Shown: in pieces, positions 44,731 to 52,733 of the stretch | Layout of the letters: every line of letters begins with the position of its first letter | How positions within the stretch are numbered: position 1 is the first letter of the stretch | Source of the DNA: Bacteroidota bacterium | GTDB lineage: Bacteria; Bacteroidota; Bacteroidia; Chitinophagales; Chitinophagaceae | Direction of reading: 5' to 3' | Assembly: GCA_947452905.1 (NCBI GenBank) | Contig: CANGEP010000010.1 | Location: 1-64,000, forward strand | Length of the DNA stretch: 64,000 bases | Translations under genes and position numbers: made by a program | The notes under the pieces: model-generated | The model's input: only the letters and a program-made list of their open reading frames with translations | Databases searched by the model: none | Told to the model about the DNA's origin: nothing

Positions 44731-44799
44731 AATAATCAAAATCGTTGATTCGCTGTAAAATTAGTTACTTTGCTGATTATTCTGAGGAATAGTTTGCAT

Positions 44800-46620
44800 A
44801 TGAAGAAATTTATTCGCATAATAAGTTATATCAAAGAATACAAGGCCTATATGGGTCTGTATAGCTTATTTATTACCCTTTCCATACTTTTTAGCCTATT
44901 CTCCTTGAGTATGTTAATGCCATTTATGGACCTTATTTTTGGCAGTGATAATTTATCTGGGAGCACTCAGCTTATAGCCAAAGCCAGTGGATCGGGCATA
45001 AAAGATATTGTTTATGGTTTTTTACAAAACAGTATCGTAAAATATGGCAAGGTTTATGCGCTAGGTTGGATTTGCTTTGGCATCATTAGTGCAGTGCTTT
45101 TAAAGAATTTGTTCCTTTACCTTTCTTATTATTTTTTGGCCCCCATACGCAATGCGGTAACACGCAAATATTCCAAGTTATTGTACACGAAAATATTAGC
45201 CTTGCCTATTGGTTATTTTACAGAGCAACGCAAAGGGGATATCTTAAGTCGTTCTTCTAATGATATTGCAGAGTTAGAAACCTCTATCATTGGGGCACTC
45301 GAAGGCATGATTAAAGAGCCTCTTAATATTATTGGAATTTTAGTAGTGCTTTTTATTATCAGCGTTAAACTTACTCTATTTGTTTTTGTGCTTCTTCCCT
45401 TAGCAGGATTAATTGTGGGTCGAATTGGCAGAAGCTTAAAAAAGCAAACCAACAAAGCACAGATTAAATGGGGAGAAATAATGAGCCAGATGGAAGAAAC
45501 CCTAACTGGACTAAGAATAATTAAAGCTTACACGGCAGAAAAAAGAGTTAAAAAAAGTTTCTTTGATTTAGTGGATGAAATCTTTTTAATTAAAAATAAA
45601 ATTTTATATCGTCGCGATTTAGCATCTCCTTTGTCTGAATCTTTAGGCGTGATAATTTTATGTTGTGTTTTATGGTTCGGTGGGAAACTAGTTATTAATC
45701 ATGAGATTTTATCGGGTAGTACTTTTATTACTTATGTAGCATTGTTTTCTCAAATCATAAACCCCTCAAAAGCCTTATCCCAAGCAGTTTATAATGTGAA
45801 TAGAGGTACTGCAACTTTAGATCGTTTAAACGAAGTTTTAGAAGCACCCATCACGGTGGATGAAATTGATAATCCCATTCAAATGCAAGGATTTTCGGAA
45901 AGTATCGTTTTTGAAAATGTTGAATTTCAATACCAGGACACACAAATTTTACATTCTATAAACCTACGCATAGAGAAAGGTAAAACTATCGCCTTGGTGG
46001 GCTCATCTGGCGCTGGAAAAAGTACTTTAGCTGATTTGGTTCCTCGTTTCCATGACGTAAGTGGCGGGCGTTTACTCATTGATGGAAAAAATATTAAAGA
46101 CTATAGTTTAGATAGTTTAAGAAAACAAATAAGTATAGTTACCCAAGAACCTATACTATTTAATGATACTATTGCAGCCAATATCGCTTTAGGAAAACCA
46201 GAAGCAACAGAGGCGGAAATTATAGAAGCTGCCAAAATTGCCAATGCTTTTGATTTTATAATTAAAAAAGAGGATGGTTTTGCCACCAATATTGGAGATA
46301 GAGGCAGTAAGTTAAGTGGAGGAGAACGCCAACGTTTAACCATTGCAAGAGCCGTATTAAAGAATCCTCCTATTTTAATTTTAGACGAAGCTACTTCGGC
46401 ATTAGATACAGAAAGTGAAAAATTAGTGCAGGATGCTATTAATAATATGATGCAAAATAGAACTTCAATTGTAATTGCACATCGCCTTTCCACCATACGT
46501 CACGCGGATGAAATTATAGTACTCCAAAAAGGACAGATTGTAGAAAGAGGAAACCACGAAGCATTATTAGCACAAAATGGTTACTACAAAAAACTAATTG
46601 ACATGCAAGAGGTAAAATAA
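44800..46620 (+). CDS. ABC exporter, MsbA-like (fused permease and ATPase)
   Basis: A 606-residue half-transporter that homodimerises to move lipids or other hydrophobic substrates. Residues 1-330 hold six membrane helices, with family motifs such as LPIGYFTEQRKGDILSR. The nucleotide-binding domain (about 360-606) has Walker A VGSSGAGKST, the signature LSGGERQRL, Walker B ILILDEATSALD and H-loop IVIAHRLSTI. Similarity to MsbA is typical of Bacteroidota lipid A flippase candidates, but drug export is also possible. The ATG was chosen over an upstream TTG; a -7-like box TTACTTTG is at 44765-44772. Confidence 0.93.
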   Translation: MKKFIRIISYIKEYKAYMGLYSLFITLSILFSLFSLSMLMPFMDLIFGSDNLSGSTQLIAKASGSGIKDIVYGFLQNSIVKYGKVYALGWICFGIISAVLLKNLFLYLSYYFLAPIRNAVTRKYSKLLYTKILALPIGYFTEQRKGDILSRSSNDIAELETSIIGALEGMIKEPLNIIGILVVLFIISVKLTLFVFVLLPLAGLIVGRIGRSLKKQTNKAQIKWGEIMSQMEETLTGLRIIKAYTAEKRVKKSFFDLVDEIFLIKNKILYRRDLASPLSESLGVIILCCVLWFGGKLVINHEILSGSTFITYVALFSQIINPSKALSQAVYNVNRGTATLDRLNEVLEAPITVDEIDNPIQMQGFSESIVFENVEFQYQDTQILHSINLRIEKGKTIALVGSSGAGKSTLADLVPRFHDVSGGRLLIDGKNIKDYSLDSLRKQISIVTQEPILFNDTIAANIALGKPEATEAEIIEAAKIANAFDFIIKKEDGFATNIGDRGSKLSGGERQRLTIARAVLKNPPILILDEATSALDTESEKLVQDAINNMMQNRTSIVIAHRLSTIRHADEIIVLQKGQIVERGNHEALLAQNGYYKKLIDMQEVK

Positions 46621-46641
46621 CCAAGATAAACTTACCCTAAT

Positions 46642-46676
46642 AAAAAAAGCCCCGATAATTATCGAGGCTTTTTTTA
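46642..46676. terminator. Bidirectional terminator between ABC exporter and DksA-like gene
   Basis: AAAAAAAGCCCCGAT and ATCGAGGCTTTTTTT form a stem with one mismatch and loop AATT. Both strands read into T runs, so it can end both convergent transcripts. Confidence 0.9.
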
Positions 46677-46692
46677 TGTTCAATTAGACTAA

Positions 46693-47697
46693 TTATTCTG
46701 GAACGTTAGGGCTATTTTTAACATACCCTAATTTAGCTTCTAAACTTAAGGTTGCATGAGGTACAGCGCGTAAACGTGCTTTATCAATTAATAAACCAGT
46801 CACTCTACAAATACCATAGGTTTTGTTTTCGATACGCATTAAAGCTTTTTCTAAGTGATCGATAAAAGTAATTTGACGGCTAGCCATTTGACTCAATTGC
46901 TCTCTCTCCATGCTTACGCTACCATCTTCCATAGTCATGTATCTTGCATCATCATTATCTCCCCCTAATTCATCTTTACGTGTAATTAAACCTTGTAAAT
47001 ACACTAATTCTTTTTTTGCAGCATCTAATTTTTTAGAAATTAAATCTTTAAATTCTGCTAATTCTGCATCTGAATATTTAACTAATGTTTCTGTTGATCT
47101 TTCAACTTCTTTTCTCTTTTCCATAGGCACATATCCTGGCTGATAAGGAACACTTGATTTTGCGTTAATTTTTGGTACTTTAATATCCTTGATAGGCTCC
47201 GCTACTTTACGCACAGGCTTAACTGGAGGCGTAGGTATTTTTGGGACCGGTTTTGCTGGAGGTACATATTTTTCAACTGGCTTTGCCACTACAGCAGGCT
47301 TAACTGGTGCTTTTGCAGGTGCAGCCGATTTAACAGGAACTGCTTTTTTAGCGGGTGCTGCTTTAACTGGGGCTGCTGCTTTTTTTGCAGGGGCTGCTTT
47401 AACTGGAACCGCTTTTTTAACTGGTGCTACTACCTTTTTAACAGGAGCTGCTTTTTTAGCTGGTGCCGATTTCTTAGCAGGAGCTGCCTTCTTGGCCGGT
47501 GCTGCTTTTTTAGCAGGCACTACCTTTTTTACAGGTGCTGCCTTCTTAGCTGGTGCTGCTTTTTTAGCCGGTGCCGCCTTCTTGGCAGGTACTACCTTTT
47601 TTACAGGTGCTGCCTTCTTAGCTGGTGCTGCTTTTTTAGCCGGTGCCGCCTTCTTGGCAGGTACTGATTTTTTAGGAGCTGGTTTTTTTGTAGCCAT
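46693..47697 (-). CDS. DksA/TraR-like protein with histone-H1-like Lys/Ala/Pro tail
   Basis: A 334-residue protein in two parts. Residues 1 to about 165 are a low-complexity basic tail made of AAPAKK-type repeats, with a 24-residue period that is repeated at the DNA level. Residues about 200-334 resemble DksA/TraR: a coiled coil (KYSDAELAEFKDLISKK to LEKALMRIE) and the segment TYGICRVTGLLIDKARLR. Only one of the four zinc-finger cysteines remains (C297), as in many Bacteroidota homologues. DksA modulates RNA polymerase with ppGpp; the tail may bind DNA, RNA or polyphosphate. The effect of the fusion is inference. The gene is 2 nt downstream of ileS. Confidence 0.88.
   Translation of the reverse strand: MATKKPAPKKSVPAKKAAPAKKAAPAKKAAPVKKVVPAKKAAPAKKAAPAKKAAPVKKVVPAKKAAPAKKAAPAKKSAPAKKAAPVKKVVAPVKKAVPVKAAPAKKAAAPVKAAPAKKAVPVKSAAPAKAPVKPAVVAKPVEKYVPPAKPVPKIPTPPVKPVRKVAEPIKDIKVPKINAKSSVPYQPGYVPMEKRKEVERSTETLVKYSDAELAEFKDLISKKLDAAKKELVYLQGLITRKDELGGDNDDARYMTMEDGSVSMEREQLSQMASRQITFIDHLEKALMRIENKTYGICRVTGLLIDKARLRAVPHATLSLEAKLGYVKNSPNVPE
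47521..47674. repeat. 72-bp in-frame DNA repeats in the DksA-like tail
   Basis: The segment 47531-47593 is repeated exactly at 47603-47665, with the preceding 10 bp also shared, giving a 72-bp period (24 codons). Less perfect copies continue toward 47400. Such repeats can expand or contract without breaking the reading frame. Confidence 0.9.
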
Positions 47698-47699
47698 AA

Positions 47700-50600
47700 T
47701 TATCCTTTTTGTATAACTGAAATCCTTAATTTTTGATCATTTATCTCGACATCCACTCCGTCTTCTAAAGCCGGAACCCAGTCGATTTGCAATGCCAGTA
47801 TTTCGCGGCAAATATAGTCCGAAAATTCATTAATGGAGTCCTTGAGAATCGTATTATCCACAATTCGGAGTAAAATCTTGTCTGTAAGCTCAAAATTGCT
47901 CTCTTTTCGGATATTTTGAACCCTATTTACCAATTCTCGGGCGTTTCCTTCCGATAATAAAGCTGGACTAAGGGTAATATCCAAGGCCACAGTAAGGGCA
48001 TTTTTCACTGCCACGCTCCATCCAGGGATGTCTTCGGCAATAATTTCCACCTCTTCGAGTAATAATGGGATTATCTCCCCCTCCACTTGAATATCTATAG
48101 ACCCCTGTTTTTCTAACTGCGTAATTTGGGATTGACCTAATGCGGCGATAAGGGCAGAGGCCTGCTTCATCTTTGTACCCAATTTTGCTCCCAATAATTT
48201 AAAGTTGGGTTTTAGCTTTTTGCTAATTACCCCCTCGGTCTCGGTGATATAACTAATTTCTTTAACATTAACCTCGGCTAAAATAAGTTCTTCCATCTGT
48301 TCTATGGCTAACTTCATAGTTGGGTCCAATACCGGAATTAATATTTTTTGTAAAGGCTGACGTACTTTGATATTTACTTTTTTGCGAATCGATAAAACCA
48401 AAGAACAAATGTCTTGTGCCATTTGCATTCTAGATTCTAAAGCAGTATCCATTTTACTACTATCTGCTTTAGGGAAATCGGCATGATGGATAGAACTTAC
48501 TGCGTGACGTTTAGTAATGCCATTTAAATTTCTAAATACTTGGTCTGCAAAAAATGGAGCAATAGGTGCCATTAGTCTTGTAATGGTTTCTAAACACTCA
48601 TACAAAGTTTGATAGGCACTAATTTTATCTTCACTATAAGAACCTTTCCAAAAACGTCGACGACATAAACGAACATACCAGTTACTCAAATGCTCATCCA
48701 CAAAAGTTTCAATAGCACGGCCTGCAGCAGTAGGTTCAAAATCGTCCATCGATTCTGTTACTGTTTTAATAAGGGTATGTAAAGAAGAAATTATCCAGCG
48801 ATCAATCTCTGGTCTTTCTGCAATTGGGATTTCTTTTTGTTCAAAATTAAAGCCATCTACATTGGCATACAACACAAAGAATTGATAGGTATTATAAAGC
48901 GTGCCAAAGAATTTTCTTTGTACTTCCTGAATGCCAGATAGGTCAAATTTTAAATTATCCCAAGGCGAGGCGTTGGTAACTAAATACCATCTTGTTGCGT
49001 CAGCGCCATATTTTTCAATAGTCTCAAAAGGATTCACGACATTGCCTAAGCGCTTACTCATCTTGTTGCCATTCTTATCTAAAACCAATCCATTACTCAT
49101 GACTGCTTTGTAAGCAACACTGTCAAATAACATTACACCTAAGGTGTGAAGTGTATAAAACCACCCTCTTGTTTGATCCACCCCTTCACAAATAAAATCA
49201 GCAGGAAAGGCTTCTTTGTTATCCACTAAATTTTTATTCTCAAATGGATAGTGCCATTGTGCATAAGGCATAGCACCCGAATCAAACCAAACATCTACTA
49301 AATCTGAAACCCTTTTCATGGGTTTGCCAGAAGCACTTAGTAATTCAATTTGATCCACAAAAGGCTTGTGCAAATCCACGTCTAATTTGCCATCTATTAT
49401 TTGCAATTTCACTTCTTTATTATAGCCTTTTTCTTTAGCAGCTAAATAGGCAGCTGTTAACTCATCAATAGATCCAATACATATTTCTTCACTGGCATCT
49501 TCGGTTCTCCAAATAGGCAAAGGAGTTCCCCAATATCTACTACGAGATAAGTTCCAGTCCACCATATTCTCAAGCCAATTACCAAAACGACCTTCGCCGG
49601 TACTCTTTGGTTTCCAGTTAATGGTTTTATTGAGTTCCACCATTCTATCTTTTACGGCAGTGGTTTTAATAAACCATGCGTCTAATGGATAATATAAAAT
49701 GGGTTTATCAGTTCTCCAACAATGCGGATAATTATGCTCGTATTTCTCTACTTTAAAAGCACGATTCTCTTTTTTTAATTTTACACAGATGTCTACGTTT
49801 ACATCCACATAGTCTTTTTCGTCTTTATAATTTTTTACATAACGTCCACTAAACTCACCTACTCCATCTACAAATTTCCCTTCTCTATCCACTAATGTTA
49901 TGATACCCAAATTATTTTTTTGTCCCACTTTATAGTCATCTGCACCAAAGGCAGGTGAGGTATGTACAATACCCGTACCATCTTCTGTGGTTACAAAATC
50001 ACCAACAATTATTTTAAAAGGATCTCCTTCGAAGCTGTTTGGATGGTTAGCTTCATAAGGCATCAATTGCTCGTATCTTAAATCATTTAGTTGTGTCCCT
50101 TTACACTCTGCTACAATTTTCCAAGGCAATATTTTATCGCCTTCAGCAAAAGTATCTAAACCATGACCTTCTTCCTTAAAGTATTTAGAAAGTAATGCTT
50201 TTGCTAATACCACATTAACTGGTATGGCTGTATAAGGATTAAAGGTGGAAACTAATACATAATCAATTGTAGGGCCTACTGTTAAACCTAAATTAGACGG
50301 CAATGTCCATGGGGTAGTGGTCCATGCCATAAAATAAATATCCTTTGAAGCTTCATTAGCAACTGCATCAAATAAAAATTGACTCTGTGAATTTGGCGTG
50401 GCTTTAAACATCACAACAGCAGAAGTATCTTTTACATCTTTATAAGTGCCTGGCTGATTTAGTTCGTGAGAACTAAGCCCAGTGCCTGCTGCAGGTGAAT
50501 AAGGCTGGATACTCACACTTTGATATAAGTACCCTTTTTTATACAATGTGCTTAAAATCCACCACAGTGTTTCAATGTAATTATTTTCGAAAGTGATGTA

Positions 50601-51047
50601 GGGATTATTTAAATCGACCCAATAACCCATTTTATTGGTAATGTCATCCCATTCTTTTTTATATCTCAATACAGCCTCACGACACTTTTGATTATACGCT
50701 TCGATGGATATTTTTTTTCCAATATCCTCTTTAGTTATTCCTAATTCTTTTTCAACACCTAGTTCAACTGGTAAACCATGTGTATCCCATCCTCCTTTTC
50801 TTTTTACCTGAAAACCTTGCATGGTTTTATATCGGCATGTCATATCTTTTAAAGTACGAGAAATAACATGGTGAATTCCTGGCATTCCATTCGCACTTGG
50901 AGGGCCTTCAAAAAACACAAAAGGCTTTTTGCCCTCTCTAAGGGAAACTGAATTTTCGAATGCTTGCTCTTTTTGCCAAGCAGCTAATATTTCTGCCTCA
51001 ATGGTTGGCAAATGAAGGCCGTTAAATTCTGGGTATTGTGTGCTCAT
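47700..51047 (-). CDS. ileS: Isoleucyl-tRNA synthetase (long, type 2 form)
   Basis: Charges tRNA-Ile, with an editing domain that removes Val. The 1115-residue protein has the Bacteroidota variant of the HIGH motif in NGMPGIHHVISRTLKD, KMSKR in NKMSKRLGNVVNPF, the CP1 editing insertion (about 190-400), and a long C-terminal region in place of the zinc-binding end of the shorter bacterial form. Type 2 enzymes of this kind are often less sensitive to mupirocin. A -7-like box TACCTTCG (51079-51086) lies about 30 nt upstream. The DksA-like gene follows directly. Confidence 0.96.
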   Translation of the reverse strand: MSTQYPEFNGLHLPTIEAEILAAWQKEQAFENSVSLREGKKPFVFFEGPPSANGMPGIHHVISRTLKDMTCRYKTMQGFQVKRKGGWDTHGLPVELGVEKELGITKEDIGKKISIEAYNQKCREAVLRYKKEWDDITNKMGYWVDLNNPYITFENNYIETLWWILSTLYKKGYLYQSVSIQPYSPAAGTGLSSHELNQPGTYKDVKDTSAVVMFKATPNSQSQFLFDAVANEASKDIYFMAWTTTPWTLPSNLGLTVGPTIDYVLVSTFNPYTAIPVNVVLAKALLSKYFKEEGHGLDTFAEGDKILPWKIVAECKGTQLNDLRYEQLMPYEANHPNSFEGDPFKIIVGDFVTTEDGTGIVHTSPAFGADDYKVGQKNNLGIITLVDREGKFVDGVGEFSGRYVKNYKDEKDYVDVNVDICVKLKKENRAFKVEKYEHNYPHCWRTDKPILYYPLDAWFIKTTAVKDRMVELNKTINWKPKSTGEGRFGNWLENMVDWNLSRSRYWGTPLPIWRTEDASEEICIGSIDELTAAYLAAKEKGYNKEVKLQIIDGKLDVDLHKPFVDQIELLSASGKPMKRVSDLVDVWFDSGAMPYAQWHYPFENKNLVDNKEAFPADFICEGVDQTRGWFYTLHTLGVMLFDSVAYKAVMSNGLVLDKNGNKMSKRLGNVVNPFETIEKYGADATRWYLVTNASPWDNLKFDLSGIQEVQRKFFGTLYNTYQFFVLYANVDGFNFEQKEIPIAERPEIDRWIISSLHTLIKTVTESMDDFEPTAAGRAIETFVDEHLSNWYVRLCRRRFWKGSYSEDKISAYQTLYECLETITRLMAPIAPFFADQVFRNLNGITKRHAVSSIHHADFPKADSSKMDTALESRMQMAQDICSLVLSIRKKVNIKVRQPLQKILIPVLDPTMKLAIEQMEELILAEVNVKEISYITETEGVISKKLKPNFKLLGAKLGTKMKQASALIAALGQSQITQLEKQGSIDIQVEGEIIPLLLEEVEIIAEDIPGWSVAVKNALTVALDITLSPALLSEGNARELVNRVQNIRKESNFELTDKILLRIVDNTILKDSINEFSDYICREILALQIDWVPALEDGVDVEINDQKLRISVIQKG

Positions 51048-51100
51048 AAAACGCTTATCCTAGCTGATTTTTAGGGCACGAAGGTACGAATTTTTGCCGC

Positions 51101-51730
51101 TTAATTAACCGGCTCCTCAGAATTGCCAAAAAACTTGTTTTGGAATACAAATAGGGCAATAACTCCGGTGGATATGGACGCGTCAGCAAAATTAAACACA
51201 GGCCTAAAAAACTCAAACTCTTCCCCAGCCCAAATAGGAAACCAAGAGGGGAAATGGGCATCTCTGATGATAGGGAAATAAAACATATCCACTACTCTGC
51301 CATGTAGGAATGGTGCATAACCGCCCCCTGAAGGTAAAAAATGTGCTACCATAGCGGTATAAGGAGGGCTTGGCTCAAATAGGAGACCATAAAACATACT
51401 ATCTATAAGGTTTCCCACGGCACCTGCATATATTAAAGCAGCACAAATGATAAACCCATTATGGTATTTTTTTTCAATAAATCCTTTAATTAAAAAAGTA
51501 CCCCAAATAACTGCAATCAATCGAAATAAAGTAAGCATAATTTTACCCCAGCCACCCCCAAATTTCAAGCCCCATGCCATCCCCTCATTTTCTACAAAAT
51601 GTAGTCTTGCCCAATTACCAATAAGTGCATGTTCTTCCCCAATAAAAAAATTGAGTTTTATATAAAACTTAATGGCTTGATCAATAAAAAGAATGACTAA
51701 AATTAAAGCTGCTACTTTTTTCCCGTTCAT
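51101..51730 (-). CDS. lspA: Lipoprotein signal peptidase, long form
   Basis: Membrane aspartyl protease that removes the signal peptide of prolipoproteins. The 209-residue protein has four helices and the conserved VENEGMAWG, D110 in GNLIDSM and D183 in FNFADASIS, the catalytic pair. The two aspartates are about 73 residues apart, against about 18-27 in E. coli-type enzymes, because of an inserted loop (about 113-160, Pro-rich). This longer form is common in Bacteroidota. A -7 box TATCTTTG at 51750-51757 gives it its own promoter. Confidence 0.95.
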   Translation of the reverse strand: MNGKKVAALILVILFIDQAIKFYIKLNFFIGEEHALIGNWARLHFVENEGMAWGLKFGGGWGKIMLTLFRLIAVIWGTFLIKGFIEKKYHNGFIICAALIYAGAVGNLIDSMFYGLLFEPSPPYTAMVAHFLPSGGGYAPFLHGRVVDMFYFPIIRDAHFPSWFPIWAGEEFEFFRPVFNFADASISTGVIALFVFQNKFFGNSEEPVN

Positions 51731-51759
51731 ATATATAATTAATAGAGCACAAAGATAAG

Positions 51760-52716
51760 TTAGACTTTCTTACGGTCTGCCTCTTTTTGTTTGTTAATAA
51801 ATAGAGAATACATAATCGAACCAGTGATGCAAAACAAAATAACCAATAATGATAGAATAGTTTGAACACTTTTATCCATCCACTCATTCACATAATGTTC
51901 TCCCAACATTTTAGCACCAATAAATACTAATACAATAGCTATACCTTGTTGTAAATGTTCGAATTCCTTCACTGCCCCTCTTAATAGAAAAAATAATGAA
52001 CGCAAGCCTAATACAGCAAAAATATTGGAGGTATAAATAACCAAGCTGCTTCTTGAAATGCCCATCACAGCTGGAATGGAGTCTAATGCAAACACGATAT
52101 CAATACCCGCTAATAATATCACTACCACAAATAAAGTTGTATACACTGGCTTCCCATTTTCTTTAATAACAAAACGACCTCCTCCATCAGTATTGCCAAG
52201 TGGCAGGTATTTTTTTAGAAATAAATATACTTTTGACTCCTGAGGATTAAAACTATCTTCTTCGCCTGCAACAAACATTTTATACCCAGTATAAATTAAA
52301 AATATCCCAAACAAATAAAGTACCCAAGCAAATTTAGCCACCAACGCAACACCCACTGTAATAAATAGAACCCTAAAAACAATAGCTGCTAAAATACCAA
52401 TAAGTAATACTCTCGAATAATTTTGCTCTTTCACTTTAAAGGCATCAAAAATTAAAATAAAAACAAAGATATTATCAATACTCAATGTCCATTCCATTAA
52501 ATAACCACTTAAATATTCTAAGGCTAATTTTTGCCCTTCCTCGATCCACATAAAAACAAAAAAACCCAAGGCCAATAAAACCCATAAAAAAGTTTGATGC
52601 AAAGCTTGTTTAATGGAAATAATAGTATTTTTTTTACTAAGTAAGCCTAAGTCTAGCACTAGCGCTACTAGAATAATAATCCCGAAAACAAGGTATACGG
52701 TTTGATCAGTTGTCAT
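51760..52716 (-). CDS. TerC family integral membrane protein
   Basis: A 318-residue protein with eight to nine membrane helices and the TerC-type acidic intramembrane motifs near VLDLGLL (about 20) and SIDNIFVFILIFDAF. The family includes Alx and other metal exporters, thought to move Mn2+ or assist metal loading of exported proteins. A cytosolic loop ending in VGNTDGGGRFV-like residues lies between helices. It follows gldFG after 17 nt and is probably in the same operon. Tellurite resistance is only the historical name and is not supported here. Confidence 0.9.
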   Translation of the reverse strand: MTTDQTVYLVFGIIILVALVLDLGLLSKKNTIISIKQALHQTFLWVLLALGFFVFMWIEEGQKLALEYLSGYLMEWTLSIDNIFVFILIFDAFKVKEQNYSRVLLIGILAAIVFRVLFITVGVALVAKFAWVLYLFGIFLIYTGYKMFVAGEEDSFNPQESKVYLFLKKYLPLGNTDGGGRFVIKENGKPVYTTLFVVVILLAGIDIVFALDSIPAVMGISRSSLVIYTSNIFAVLGLRSLFFLLRGAVKEFEHLQQGIAIVLVFIGAKMLGEHYVNEWMDKSVQTILSLLVILFCITGSIMYSLFINKQKEADRKKV

Positions 52717-52733
52717 TAGATAAAGTTAATACA

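Noticed and set aside
47189..47716. A 175-codon open frame on the plus strand, rich in Gly, Ala, Thr and Phe
   Set aside because: It is the antisense shadow of the repetitive basic tail of the DksA-like gene; its composition follows from the repeats.
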